The notes: generated by a model not told the origin, from the letters alone. DNA of 64,000 bases from Phycomyces blakesleeanus NRRL 1555(-) (GCF_001638985.1 NW_017265134.1:4388462-4452461); one strand, 5' to 3'; counted from the first letter of the stretch, positions 46,646 to 59,283 are shown. Made by a program: numbers and translations.

Positions 46646-48624
46646 TGTAGGGTTTTCTGATAATAAAAGGTGAAAAAATAAAGAAATAGAAAGATATGTT
46701 AAAGTGACATATTTTATATAAATATAGTTATATCTGGCACATAGCAGTTATAATTAAATAGTAATTACTTAAGATGCAAGATAAAAATCAGAACACAAGT
46801 TGAAGCAGCAAGAATAGATGTAAAGAAGATTGAGTTGTTATTAAATAGTATTAGTCATTATATTTTCAGCTTTTTATATCAAAAAATAATATTCCAAGGT
46901 ACACTAAATAAAGTAGTACAAATTGAACTCAAGGAGATAAAAAATAAATAGGACAATATATTATCCACAGCCATAAATTTATTATAAACATTCTTTTTTA
47001 AAAGAGATATCATAATTCTCTCTCTTTCCATTTGGTGTTTATATACCAAAACTCTTTATTTCTCTTCTTAAATTAGCAATAAATCTCATTCTCATACTCA
47101 CTTCAACAACTAAATACTATTCTGACAATGAAAACACTGTTTAAAGCTCTACACCTCATGGATTTTTTTATTATTTCCAGATCACATTATGTTTCTGTAT
47201 GTAAATAAAGCCTATATCTCGGAGTCATTGATATTAATCTCTAAATAATCTATAGTATTTTGAACAAAAGCTATAAATCTGAAAAGAAAACATGACAATT
47301 CAACCCTCCACCTACAAAGAAACTACAAGATCAAACATCTACCTGTACGATAGGAATCAGTCTACACATATTCATAATGCTTTTAAGTGCATTTCACTGA
47401 CCATACTTTTTTGAAATCCAGCAGTAGAATTCACTCTACCGACCACACAAAAACTTGTCAATTTTTATCTCAAATATTCAGTAATCTGATTGACTACCAC
47501 AGCAATTGTATTTCTTATGAACCTGATCCTACATAAGCATCTAATACCATTACAAAAAAGAATCTAAAAATGCTATATTTATTCAGCACCTGCTCCAACC
47601 ATTATACAATGTCAGAATCCTAATCTTCTTAATATCAAACTCAACAACTCTTTGTAATCTGCACTCAAAACAAGTAAATGTTCAACAATCTGTTAAACAA
47701 CTGAAAGTGGTCCAAGAATTATGCTTTGCCCATAATACTACCCAATCTCAATTTTGGAAACCCTCATAATACAAAATACCAAAAAAAAACCAAATATTAC
47801 ACACACAAAAACAGTAACAAAAAATAGCACAAGCTCATGACAAAAAAAAGAAATAAAAAAGAGATGAAAAAAAAAGATGAAAAAATAAAAAAAAATAAAA
47901 AAAAGAAATAAAAAAAAAATAAAAATAAAAAAAAAAGAAATAAAAAAAAAGAAATAAAAAAAAATAGAAATAAAAAAAAAGAAAAAAAAAGAGAAATAAA
48001 AAAAAGAAAAATGTAATAGCAATTTTAAAAATAATTCTCCAAATAGTATAACTAGCATTTTTATTCATAAATTTTTATAATATACATAACCATTTTTTCA
48101 CAAATAATTTCTGAAAAACTGAAAGTCTCAATAACTGAAAAAATGAAAGTCTCAATAACTGAAAAACTGAAAATCTTAATAACTGAAAATAAAATGGTAT
48201 CTAACCACAGACATTTCTGAAAAACTGAAAATCTCAATAACTGAATTTCAAGCTTTTCCTTGGCTCTATACAAAAAAAACTTTCTTTTTTTATTTTTTTT
48301 TTGGTTGGGCAAACCCATGAGGAGAAATCCCACCCCTTCCTTTGAGACCGAGGACAAGATATCATAAAGGCTCTGGTAGCACTGTAAATCAGCTAATAAA
48401 ATAAATATTCTTAAAAGTGTGAAGAAGCTTAATATGTAAATATTCATTATTCTTCAACACGTTCTTTATCCAAATATATTAAGACAACAGGACAAGACTA
48501 TACCTTGGTAGAAACGTTTAAGTTATTAAATTTTTTTTTGGTATATATACCTCAGTGTCTTAATAAAAGTTTCTCAGTTATCTTTCTTCCTCGATTTTAA
48601 CACCCTTTTTATTTTCAAAAAAAA
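46646..48624. other. No gene recognised; low-complexity tracts
   Basis: Interior of the mariner-like element. It holds an A-rich low-complexity tract with interspersed G at 47840-48010, which produces Phe-rich chance frames on the minus strand. About 24-bp tandem units (CTGAAAAACTGAAAGTCTCAATAA) lie at 48112-48250. A TATA-like TATATATACC at 48542 lies about 80 bp before the transposase start. Confidence 0.6.
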
Positions 48625-50133
48625 ATGCCTACTTCCAACAACTCCCTCGAATTTGTTATGGACAAGCACTGTAAAATGGTCAGTCACAGCGGTTCTGCAG
48701 ACCAAACCCAGTTTTCTGGAATTGCTTTTGACCCCTTGTGCGATTTCAACCAAGAGATTGTTGACGAAATGCATGGAGAAGTTGTACTCCGATCTGTGAC
48801 AGATGTCTTTGTCAACCATGCCAATATGAAATGGACCCGTACCTCGGTTGGAAACCCAGCAGTCACGAACCTCTTAAGTCTCAGAAGTTTTTTGCCAACT
48901 GAAGTCAACGAGGCCACCACCAAAACCATTGTTGCACAGAAGCCAAAGACGAATCTGCTGGAGAAGGTCAACCCTAATTCTGTTCCCACTGCAGAAAGCA
49001 TAGGTCGAGGTTTGTACCAAAAGTACAACCAAAACCAGGTGAACAAGCTCTTCTCCTTGGTTTTCTCGGAAAACCAGACTGCTGCTGCCGCTGCCAGAGA
49101 AATGGGGATCAATGTCTGGACTGCCCAGAACTATGTCAGGCTGGCCAGAGAGAAGATTCAGGCCGATTTTGATGTTGCCACAGTGGAGACTGATGAGTCC
49201 AATGGAGGTTGAGGAGGTTTCTGCGCCTAAAGAACAAAAACATGGCAACCAAAAGTTGTTCCAGGCGCACTCTGCTTTTTTTTGAAGTTTTTCGAAAATA
49301 AACCAGATGCTACCTTGGAACAAGGAAGGGTAGCTGTCATGGAAGAGTTCTCTGGGCTGCAGATTACCAAATCAGCAATCCAGAAGCACTTGGTAAAGAA
49401 GTGTGCCCTGACGATGAAGAAGTTGGAGAAGCTGCCTGAGAAGAGATACGACGTCAGCACAATTGAGATGAGACAAGACTGCATTTTGGAGTGGCAACAA
49501 CTTGCGGATTTCAACTATCTGTCGAACTGTGTGTTCATCGATGAAGCAGGCTTCAACATGCACATCAAGAGAACTTTTGGCCGTTCCGTCAGTGGCACCC
49601 CGGCTAAGACAACTGTCCCAATGCAGAGAGGTGCGTCCATCACTATCCTAGGTGCAATGTGCAAGAGAGGAATTGTCAGCCTCTCGTTGAAGAAACCTAC
49701 TGCAGTCGCAACCAAGAAGAAGAGAAAGTTGGACATCTACACTAACGTTGAGGTGAATGGCCAAATTGGCACCAGAACCCAGCACTACCTCGACTTTCTT
49801 AGTCATACAATGGACGTTCTGGACAGCCAGAGTATGCAAGGACATTATCTCATCATGGATAACGCTCCTATCCATAAGGCTGATGAGGTGAAAGACTTTA
49901 TTTCTTCCCGTGGGTACAAGTGTGCATATCTTCCTGTGTATTCACCTTTCCTGAATCCAATTGAGGAAATGTGACCCAAGATCAAGTTTGGTGTCCGCAG
50001 AGAAGAGATTACAGAGTCAGACGGGCTCATCTTAAGGATTACAGAATCAGCTAAGACTGTCACCCTTTTGGACTGTTTGGGTTGGATTAACCATGCCATT
50101 TCACTCTTTCCTCGCTGTTTGAACAGAGAGTGA
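48625..50133 (+). pseudogene. Mariner-like DD34E transposase
   Basis: The start ATG at 48625 opens a 195-codon frame whose second half is helix-turn-helix-like (residues 134-185). A frameshift near 49200 and another in the T8 run near 49275 lead to the catalytic frame (49282 on). Its features are FFENKPDATLEQ, VFIDEAGFN near 49533 (first Asp), YLIMDNAPIHK near 49848 (second Asp) and YSPFLNPIEEM near 49938. The spacing from second Asp to Glu is 34 residues, i.e. DD34E. The next codon is TGA in place of Trp (EEM, stop, PKIKFG). The C-terminus SLFPRCLNRE ends at 50133. An intron could explain the first break, but its ends would be poor. Similar proteins are common in Mucorales genomes. Catalytic residues are intact, the frame is not. 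Confidence 0.88.
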
Positions 50134-50159
50134 AAGCTTTAAGTATGTCTTTTATGTCT

Positions 50160-50330
50160 ATTTAAGCTCTTTATATTCTATGTCTTTTTTTATTTTATTT
50201 TTATTTTTTACTACTTTATGTCCCTCTTTTTCTTATTTTTTTTTACCACTTTATGTCCCTCTTTTTCTTATTTTTTTTTACCACTTTATGTCCCTCTTTT
50301 TTTATTTGTTTTACTGCTTTATGCTTTTCT
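50160..50330 (+). repeat. Tandem 36-37 bp T-rich repeats
   Basis: Three imperfect copies of CCACTTTATGTCCCTC plus TTTTTCTTA and a T run, between the transposase stop and the right TIR. Predicted frames across it are low complexity and not genes. Confidence 0.75.
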
Positions 50331-50424
50331 TTTTTTATTACTTTATATTTCATTATATCTTACTTCTTATTATGTGTTCTATTTCTCTATCAACTAATTA
50401 TACCTAATAAAAATATCCATGTTT

Positions 50425-50779
50425 TATGCCAAAAAATATGACGTTTACAAAAAAAAATACGACGTTTACAAAAAAAAAGTACAACGTTTACAAAAAAAAG
50501 CATGACATTTACAAAAAAAGTACGACATTTACAAAAAAAAATACTACGGTTATATAAAAAAATTGTAAGGTGTAAGGATAAAAAATTTGAGTGCCATGTA
50601 CCCTTCTGCCAATAGTAAAAGGGGGGGAGCAAATTCAGATGGCAATGAGAGCAAATTCAGTTGGCAATGGACGCAAATTAAATTTCTATAAAAGCCAATC
50701 AGATGTCAATGGGTTCTAATTAGATGGAAACGGATGCTAATTAGATGGAAATGGGCACCGATTGAATAGATAAAACCAG
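50425..50779 (-). repeat. Right TIR with subterminal GTAAACGTC repeats
   Basis: Inverted counterpart of 45694-46060. Inner units GACGTTTAC plus an A run are repeated about five times (50439-50540). The outer 220 bp matches the left end closely. It ends CCAG followed by TA. Confidence 0.87.
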
Positions 50780-50781
50780 TA

Positions 50782-51710
50782 TATATATAAGCTGATAGCC
50801 ACCAATTTGATATATATATATAAGCTATTGACAGCCAATCTACTATATATAAGTGGATGATAGCTGATCTACTATATATATAAGCTGATAACTACCAATT
50901 TAATATATATATATATAAGCTATTGACCACCAATCTACTATATATATAAGTGGATGACAGTCAGTCTGCTATATATATAAGCTTAAAACTACTAATTTAA
51001 TATATATATGTAAGCTATTGTCCACCAGTCTACTATATATATATATAAGTAGATAATAGCCAATCTCATACATATATAAGTAGATGATAGCCAATCTGAT
51101 ATATATATAAGTCTATGATTGCCAATCTGATATATATATAAGTTAATGATTGCTGATCTGGTATATATATAAGCCAATGATTGGTAATCTGGTATATATA
51201 AGTCAATGATTGCCGATCTGGTATATATATAAGCCAATGATTGGCGATCTGGTATATATATAAGCCAATAATTAGTGATCTAGTATATATATATATAAGT
51301 CAATGATTGCCAATCTGGTATATATATAAGCCAATGATCGGCGATCTGGTATATATATAAGCCAATGATTGGTTATCTGGTATATATATAAGTCAATGAT
51401 TGGCGATCTGGTATATATATAAGTTAATGATTGCTGATCTGGTATATATATAAGCCAATGATTAGTGATCTGATATATATATAAGCCTATGATCGCCAAT
51501 CTGATATATATATAAGTCTATGATTGCCAATCTGATATATATATAAGTCAATGATTGCTGATCTGGTATATATATAAGCCAATAATTAGTGATCTAGTAT
51601 ATATATATAAGTCAATGATTGCCAATCTGGTATATATATAAGCCAATGATTGCTGATCTGATATATATATAAGTCAATAATTGCCAATCCAATATATATA
51701 CAAACTATTG
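50782..51710. repeat. 31-bp satellite, block 1
   Basis: An array of about 31-bp units of the form TATATATATAAG, then a 10-12 base variable core (CCAATGATTG, CTGATAACC), then CCAATCTG. Block 1 ends at 51710, where CACTA copy B inserted. The last 110 bp match the end of block 3 almost exactly. The array gives long frames on the minus strand of the type YIYTRSAIIDLYIY, which result from the absence of stops in the unit and are not genes. Confidence 0.93.
51708..51710. repeat. CACTA copy B target duplication TTG (left)
   Basis: TTG at 51708-51710 recurs at 59284-59286. The uninterrupted target exists at 62690-62704 (AACTATTGACAGCTC), which confirms one ancestral TTG. Confidence 0.93.
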
Positions 51711-53619
51711 CACTGCAAAAGGAGGGCCAATTCAGTATACTAAATCTTGACCAAATACTGTCTGAATGAATAAAATTCAGCATGAATTCAATCGGAATTT
51801 ATGATGCCAATTTTTTAAAATTCGTGAGCTAAATGAATACAATTAGTATACTGAATTTTAGGAACGCAAAAAGAAAAAGTCTGATATACTTTTATGTGAT
51901 ATATTTTGGTCGTGAAAATATAGACGCACTTTTATCAGACCGCAGATTTTTCATTTTATATTGGTTTTGGGGTTTTTTTTTAAATACAGCACATAACATT
52001 CAACATCTTTTTATTACTATATATGGGTTGTTAAAGAAGAGATTTGGTCAAGATTTGGTCAAGATTTAGTCAAGATTTAGAGGTTTATGGGTCATTTTAA
52101 AGGTTTTTATTGGTTTGAAAAAATTTTCTTATTGTTTCTAGCTATTTCTATTCGTCTACATCACTAATCATCTTCTGTTGCAATTGGGTAGAAACATCAC
52201 ACTCGATGCCATCATTTATTTTAGTGGATACTATGTTATTCCTTTCGAACATCCATTGGTCCACCCCTGGTGCAATCGACCCTACTGTATTCCATTGCTT
52301 GCTGCAGCACGCCTTCTTGGCCTGTTTGTTTACTTTTATAAAAAATAATTATAGGGTGGATTAGAAAGAATGTTCTAGGTATATTTATTTGAGAGCAACA
52401 GATTATTTAAAAAATATGAATGTACTTACAATAAAGTTAAACACGAGAACAGATGGATGTCTTTAACATAAAGATAGATATATCAACGTTTTAGTTCAAT
52501 GTCTCAATTATAGTAATATTGTCTATAAAAATAATAACTTTTGTTAATACAATGCAAAGTAAATAAGACTATGGTTTGCTTACCAGACAGTTCAGAAAAC
52601 AGAAGAGTTGACAAACACAAAATACAATGACATTGTCTATAAAATATAATCTTTTATTAGAATGAAATAAAGAGTATCAGACTCTTTTTTGCTTACCAAT
52701 TATTCAATACAATAGAAGAGGCAGCATGCGGGAAATAGAGATATTATCTATAAAATAATTTCTTTTCATTAGAATTACATACAAAGAAGTAGAATGATTA
52801 TTTACTTACTTGTCTGTCTGTAGAGAATAAGAGTCAGTGTATAATCAAAAAAAGAGGACCAAGATAAAGACCAGTGACTATAAAGTGTATGGTATACATA
52901 AGAAAAATAATAAATACAAGTTGTATCTTGAAGGTGTACGTTAATATTTATACAACATACCATTTTGTAAACCCTTCCAAGGTATATGTCTTTGTTAATG
53001 GACCAGAAAAATCTAAGCAGAATAATTAATATATAAATCATGAATAAATATTCAAGTATATTTTTATTACTTTTTTATTATTACTTTTGAGGCAGTTAAG
53101 AAGGACTTGGTGGTTTAAAGCATAGTGTATCATGCTAGAATAAAAACAACAAGATGATTAGGTCTTGAAACTTTGATGTGAGTTGATGCTTACCATGTTA
53201 GACATTAAGAAAGAAGTAAAGAAGAAGAAAGAAAAATTAAAAAAAAACGGGGGAAATTCAAAATTATAATTTTATGACCGTTGACCCTGAGAAACTGATA
53301 GAATCAATAGAGCAAATTGAAAGTCATTCAACCCATTCCGATTGAGACAAGACATTACGTACTAAACCATAATCTCTCACATCTTTGTAATGAATGTAAG
53401 CTATTATAAATGCCTTTCCAAGTCGGCTTATAAAGAAAAGTATAATATAGAGATCAAAATGCTATAAAGAGCATCATCAGAAAAATAATCTTTTGGTGCC
53501 TTACTTTCCACCTTTACATATGTTTTGATTTATTTTATTATTTTAAAGAAACCCAACTCTAATTATTAAAGTATTCACATTGTTTCCATTTCTTTCATTA
53601 GCCTTAAATATCTCAATTC

Positions 53620-54707
53620 ATGTCTTCTAATACGCAGCAATCCAAAAAAACGAAAAAGACAACTACAAAAAAGTCTGTTCAACAAACCGCTGGAACAGCA
53701 GCAAGCGCAAGACAACGGGAAATTCTTCCCAGCTTGACAGTTAGTGCAGAGCTAGATGGTACTGTCCTGTCTACTTTGTTCACCATGAGCACCCGACTGA
53801 ATGAATCTCATTCACTTCTGGAGAAGGTCTACTACAACATGGGAGCAACCAATGGCCAGAATAACAATTCGAACCATAGTCCCATTGGTCAGGCTCTTAC
53901 TACAGGAGAATATATAAAGTACCGCCTTCCAACGGTTTCAGTAGGATATATACTAGTAATAGAATATTGCAAAGTTACTTATATTATATTTTGCAGAGAT
54001 TGATCCGTTCTCAAACACGAGCAGTTCTGGCAACAATGCCATTGACGGTCAATGAGGGCACCTTCTCGACATCCAACCGACCCATTGCTGATGTAGTGCA
54101 GAGCTACACACATCAGCAAGCTGAAGTAAAGTCTGTTTCGTCTGCAGTTGTGGAAGAGAAAACCCAAAGACATATTTCGTATATGCTTCAAAGGGCAAAA
54201 GCTTTGCCAGAAAAGATAGCTCAACAAAATTGGATTTCTCGATGCTGGTCCAGAAAGAGAAACGTAAGTATAGTCAACAGTTTTTGTGTAAACTATTTTA
54301 ACTTTTTTTTTCAGATTCTTGCAGACTACAAGGCAATTCACTTAGCTGACAAGGCAAACCTTGAGTCTAAGTTTGGTGAGACTGTCATTGACCTTCTGGA
54401 CTATGACATGTTGTCTGATATTGAGTCAGATGAGGAGAAAAATAAAACTAGATATACTCCTAGAAGTAGACATCCCTTGGTAAGGCTCTCATGATAAAAG
54501 TTATTTTTTTAATACTTCTAACTCAAAAGTATTTATATTATAATGCAGGTGGATGAATACTTTACTGTTTTGAAGAAACAGAGACTTGCTAACAAGGGAC
54601 CAGACATCATTGGCAATTCTGTCTATCCAATTATTTTGAGAAACACTGAGTTGTCGAATGAGAAAAAGGCACGTGTTGCTGCTTGGATTCACATATGCCA
54701 ACAATAA
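53620..54707 (+). CDS. CACTA accessory protein of unknown function, copy B
   Basis: Exons 53620-53940, 53997-54263, 54315-54479 and 54549-54707, the same lengths as copy A, giving 303 residues with no stop or frameshift. Replacements relative to copy A are scattered, for example Ser to Phe in exon 1, Ala to Thr, His to Arg and Arg to Gln in exon 2, and Val to Ala near the end. The splice sites are all conserved. No domain recognised; see copy A for composition. Confidence 0.75.
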
Positions 54708-55321
54708 ATCATTATTTTGTTTACAAAGTGCATATAGTACTTTAATAATTTTTATTGATTGTGTTGAATGATGTGGGGTGAAGTGGTAAAATATAATCAG
54801 GCGGTATTGTCAAGATAAGAAGCAATTAATATATAAATAAAAGGAAAAAGAAAAAGACAAAATCAAAAATCAAAATAATAAATTATTATTTTATTTTATT
54901 TTATTTTATTTTAAAGCCAATTAATAAAAAAAATATATATACAAAGCAATTATTTAATTATATAACCCTGATTGTTTTATCCTCGTTTTTTTTTATTGGA
55001 AATTATAATACCGATATTAGCAAGAATATGTAATAAAGGCTAAGAAAATAGTAAATGTCGGGTATTAAATATACAAGTTTTTTTGTCTTTTATATTATTG
55101 ATAAAAGCAAGAGAAATAAATAATGGTTTTTACTATTCGTTAATAGTTAAAAAAACTGGTAATATAATTTACTATTGCTCTTTTAAATACTTAATAAAGA
55201 AGTATTGTTAAAACTAAATAAGAATACAGAGATAAATAAAGCTAAACCTTTTTACAGTCAAAAAAACTCGTATTATAATTATTTATACTGGTAACCTAAA
55301 TAGTTGTTATTTTTTTGTTTT

Positions 55322-58300
55322 TTATGTGACTACTTTTCTAGGCAGTGGAATAACCAGGTGCTTTTGCGTCCCACTCTGCATTTTATGCGTAGTCAACGCA
55401 AAGCACAAATGCAGACGATGCACCGGAACAATGCACGAAGCATCTTCTTCCATAAATCCCTTGTCCCACAACTGCAGACCTTGATCAGCTAATGGCTGAT
55501 AACTACTTGAATGGTAGGTGGGAAACCATTTAATGAATGCGAACATTGACACTCTTTTGACTCCACTGATCTTGATGGTATGAGTAAATAAATACTCTAT
55601 TTGACCAGGGAATTCAGATACATTGTCATTTGTTCTCTCAAGAAACAATACCCTCACAAAAGACCCGCGCTTCTTCTTTTCACCACTGCAGTACTCTTGC
55701 CCCAGCAACGAAATCTTCTTCACCTTTTGAATCCGATTGTTCACAAATACATCCTCACCAATTGGGATTCTCCCTACCACACAGAAGGAAACACTTGTAC
55801 TCTGGTAAGCCTTGACATAGAATTCAAATAACCACTGATAGTGATCATTCTTCATCATAGTCAAAGGCTGCAACTTGATTGGCAATGTGGTTGGGGGCAA
55901 GGCCTCACTTCCGGTGACATTGTACCATGGATTGGTAGCAGCTTGCTGGAATATTGCTAAGCTAAATAGTAACGCAGGAGGGTGGCCAGCATCCAAATTC
56001 AAGGGAGAAGAGCTGTCCAAATTTGATTTTACTTGGGCAACCCCCTCAAGGAACTCTATCAGTGGTGATGAAAGATTGGTAGAATACGCTCAAAGAAAGC
56101 TACCAATGAGTGCTTTCTCCAGAAAGACTCTCATGAAGGTGACCTCAAGACCATTGTGACGGTTTGTCTTGATGTTCTTCAACTTGCCATTGTATCTTTC
56201 GAAGCTATACAGCCAGAATGCGTATACTGGACCAAAGCTAAGCATTGACTCATGCAAGTGCATATGCAAGTGCATATTTGGCGTGATGCTGCTCTCTCCA
56301 TAAAGAGTCTCACACTCTTTTCCGAATTCTCCAAGGAGCTGGTGTGCGCTGTCAATTTCTGAATATGTGACTGAAGGACTGGTCAACTTTTGGCATGCTT
56401 TTACAAAGAGAGTCCAGTTTTTGTAGTCGTCTTCAGGCAAAGCGTCTTTTAGTACCACCAGCGAATAAATCAGACATCATGATTGCCACTCATCTGCCTT
56501 CATATACAGGAAACCAGATTCGATCTTTGTTGATAAAACGGCATACCCAGGAGGAACAAGAATACCATCAGCAAGACGTTGCATACGGACGAGAACAGCA
56601 ATTGGGAGATACCTCAGGTCTTTCCAAACACTGATCATATGCTTTGCTGTCCCAAGAAACAAATTGTGCATGGGATCAACAATCGCGCATTGGACAGGAT
56701 CAAAGTAGTGTAGGCAATGCAACTTGGAAAAACAGGTGCCATGCTGCTTCTCCAAAACAGCTCTCTCTGCATCAGATTCTGCACAGAACCACATCTCAGC
56801 TTTGGTTGCATTTTCCTCTTTTGTTTGGGAGACCCAGTTCTCATGATCGAATCCAGAATAATTGATCTTACTTGCTCCAGCAACAACAGTGAAATGATGC
56901 TTGCATATGTGACAGGCGTTTGTACTTGCAAATCCTGTAAATCCAGCAGTCTTTCTTGCAGCAGGTATGTCGCAAGCAACACACATAAGAGCAGCGCGGA
57001 TACTAGTACCATTGGGGAACTCTGGAGTTTTCATAGTTATGCCGCCATATAACTCTACCAGCTCATCTACCAGAGGTTCCAAGAAGTTGTTCATCTGGTC
57101 GATCTTCGCTTCCTTTGGACCAGGCATGACACTGGCAAGGATAATGTTTTCTGGCTTCATTCTTTCTTCCCTAGGCAGGTTGTTCATTGACAGGTACAAG
57201 GCCCCACTTGGATGTGTACAACCCTCGAACAGTTGAAACCAATCCACATTCAATGTCAAGATCAAAGAATGGTTGTGATTCACAAAAGGCTCGTCATCTT
57301 CATCAAGGAGCTCAGTCCACATTGCACCATCATAGACGTCCAACAAGGTACTGTTTACGGTTTCCCTTGATCTCCATTGAACAATTTGATGCTCGAACCC
57401 AAGTTTGGCAAAATGCTGTGCCAATGCATTCTTGAGCGAGTTGTATGGGAAAACCATGAGAGGAATGGTGCGATCAGCTTTGGTGTCAGAGAAAAGAGGA
57501 TTTCCGCAATATGTTGGTGGTGTGGTTGTGTATTTTTCGAATGTGCAATTTGGTTGGTGATTGCCTGGTAGGTAAATTGTAAAGCACTTGTTGCAGACAG
57601 TGTATTTGAGGATGCTTTTTGTCATGAAATTGAAGCTGGTCATAGTCTTTAATGCATCAATGGTGAGTGGGAGATCGGTATCCTTATCAAATGCAACAAG
57701 AAGATGGCGGAAGAATTTCAACATAGCAGTTCCACCTGCTTGAACCAAGTAAAACGTCTGAAAGATAACGCCAAATAGAGCCATGAATTGACTTGTTTGA
57801 GACATTTCATGAATTTTCAAAGAAGCAACTACAAAGGTAAGTATTTCTGTTAATTATTTGTAACACAATTTATGTATATTTCTTTTTTAAATGTATGTAT
57901 ACCGGAAGCAACCATGTCTTCAAAATCTTCAACACTGGCAACCTCAACTTCGTTTTCATCTTCAGACTCATCGCTTGAATCAGAATCGTCATTGTCAGAA
58001 GCCAATGATGTTGTCTCGACATCAGACTCTTCGAATTGAAAAATCTCATCTTCTCTCAAAAAAGGTACACTCTGTAGGGTAGTTTTGGCTGATGCAATAG
58101 AATAATTGTCTTCATCTATAGTAAAAACAGACTATTAGCTATCTAAATTATGATTTATTAAAAAGAAATTTTATACTCACAATCAATCGATGTTTCAGAT
58201 ACATCTATCATCTCAATGTCTGTCTCTTCTTCGACAACTTCTGTATTAACTGATAATTAACAAAAAAAAATATTAGATTACAATTTATCCAGTAATGCGC

Positions 58301-58470
58301 GTACTACTCAAATGTCATTTACCTCGATTTTTTGGGCCAATGTCTAATAACTTATCAGCATTATTATGACGCTTAAAGGTCTGTGCATTTTGCAAAATTC
58401 TGCCAATTGCATTTTTGGTACATGATGAACATGTACACATAACAGTGTAGGTTTTAGTTGTAGAATTCAT
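55322..58470 (-). pseudogene. CACTA Tnp2-type transposase, copy B (two nonsense codons)
   Basis: Exons 58470-58323, 58249-58181, 58115-57903 and 57846-55322, identical in length to copy A. Codon 529 is open here (CAA). TGA replaces TGG at about codon 600 (after KADEWQS). TGA replaces CGA at about codon 729 (after LIGSFL). Both are C-to-T or G-to-A changes. The catalytic blocks NVDWFQLFEG, VACDIPAARKT and LYSFERYNGKLK remain. The protein as encoded would stop before the conserved Glu. Confidence 0.88.
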
Positions 58471-59283
58471 AACAGTAAGAATAATATTAATAATAGTAAA
58501 ATAATAAAGAGGTGTATACTATATTTTATTTTCATCTTTTATATGTCTCTTATTTTTGTCATTAATAATGAGTTAATAAATCTTGTTCACTATGTCATTG
58601 ACTACATTGAGCTTACCGTCCCTATTAGTAAGAATTACAAATGAATTTTGATATAGCAATCTTTTCTTAAAAAAAGTGTGCCTGATTATTAATGGGGCTT
58701 CAATTTAATAATCACTGATATAATGGCGTAGTTTTTCTCTTTCGCGTTTTTTTAACATGACATCAATTCTTGCTCATTTTGGAAAGTGGCCTTTTTTGGA
58801 TTTTCTTTTTCTTGTATTTTTTATGACATCAATTCTTGCTCTTTTTTTCAATTTTTTTGATATACTTTCTTATTAAAAATAAGTCATATATCATACATTA
58901 TTATATTCTAATAAAAATCGGTATTTTTTGCAATGCAATAAAAATATTATTGAGTCTAAATTAGGTGCATCTGTAACAGCAAGTTTTTCCTTCCAGAAAA
59001 ATAATTAAATACTACATTTAACATTTAATATTTTATTTTTATATTTTATTTTTCTGCCAAGTCAATCGAAACATATATTTTTTAAGACAATTGTGCGATT
59101 TATTGCCTAATTAATAAATATTTGTGTTTGTATCTGTGTTTATTTAATATAATCAGAAAAAATTGCGAATTCCCATCTCAAAAAAAAAATATATTGAAAA
59201 ACGATGGTGTTTGACATATTTTTCCAAATTTTGCCAAAATTCAAAAAATAAAATTCGACCGAATCCACCCTCCTTTTGCAATG

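Larger units (their letters stand above)
45694..50779 (+). mobile_element. Long-TIR mariner-like element
   Basis: 5086 bp. It begins CTGGTTTTATCCATTC and ends GAATAGATAAAACCAG, flanked by TA at 45692-45693 and 50780-50781, the duplication typical of Tc1/mariner. TIRs are about 355 bp on each side. Inside are a DD34E transposase gene (plus, 48625-50133, broken) and a short helix-turn-helix-like ORF on the minus strand (46310-46645). Length and TIR size are large for a mariner. The right end abuts the 31-bp satellite. Confidence 0.88.
51711..59283. mobile_element. CACTA (EnSpm) element, copy B
   Basis: 7573 bp, collinear with copy A (24040-31617). The left end is CACTGCAAAAGGAGGG. The right end is CCCTCCTTTTGCAATG, so the terminal CAGTG has become CAATG by one G-to-A change. 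It is flanked by TTG and inserted in the 31-bp satellite. Gene content and exon lengths are identical to copy A. Differences from A are mostly transitions, many at CpG. The changed right terminus could by itself impair excision. Confidence 0.95.

Noticed and set aside
47738..48068. Phe/Ile-rich frames resembling membrane proteins
   Set aside because: They arise from an A-rich low-complexity tract read on the minus strand.
49208..49308. Intron in the mariner transposase between the HTH and catalytic parts
   Set aside because: A GT...AG model keeps the frame, but it would remove sequence (FFENKP) that matches the usual transposase. Two frameshifts are the simpler reading.
50180..50441. Phe/Leu-rich plus-strand frames after the mariner transposase
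   Set aside because: They cover T-rich tandem repeats of 36-37 bp and the TIR, and show no motif.
50992..51783. Long minus-strand frames with YIYTRSAIIDLYIYQI-type repeats, also at 62161-62624
   Set aside because: They are translations of the 31-bp satellite, which lacks stops in that direction. The period is not a multiple of three, so the frames cycle, and there is no start context or codon-level conservation.
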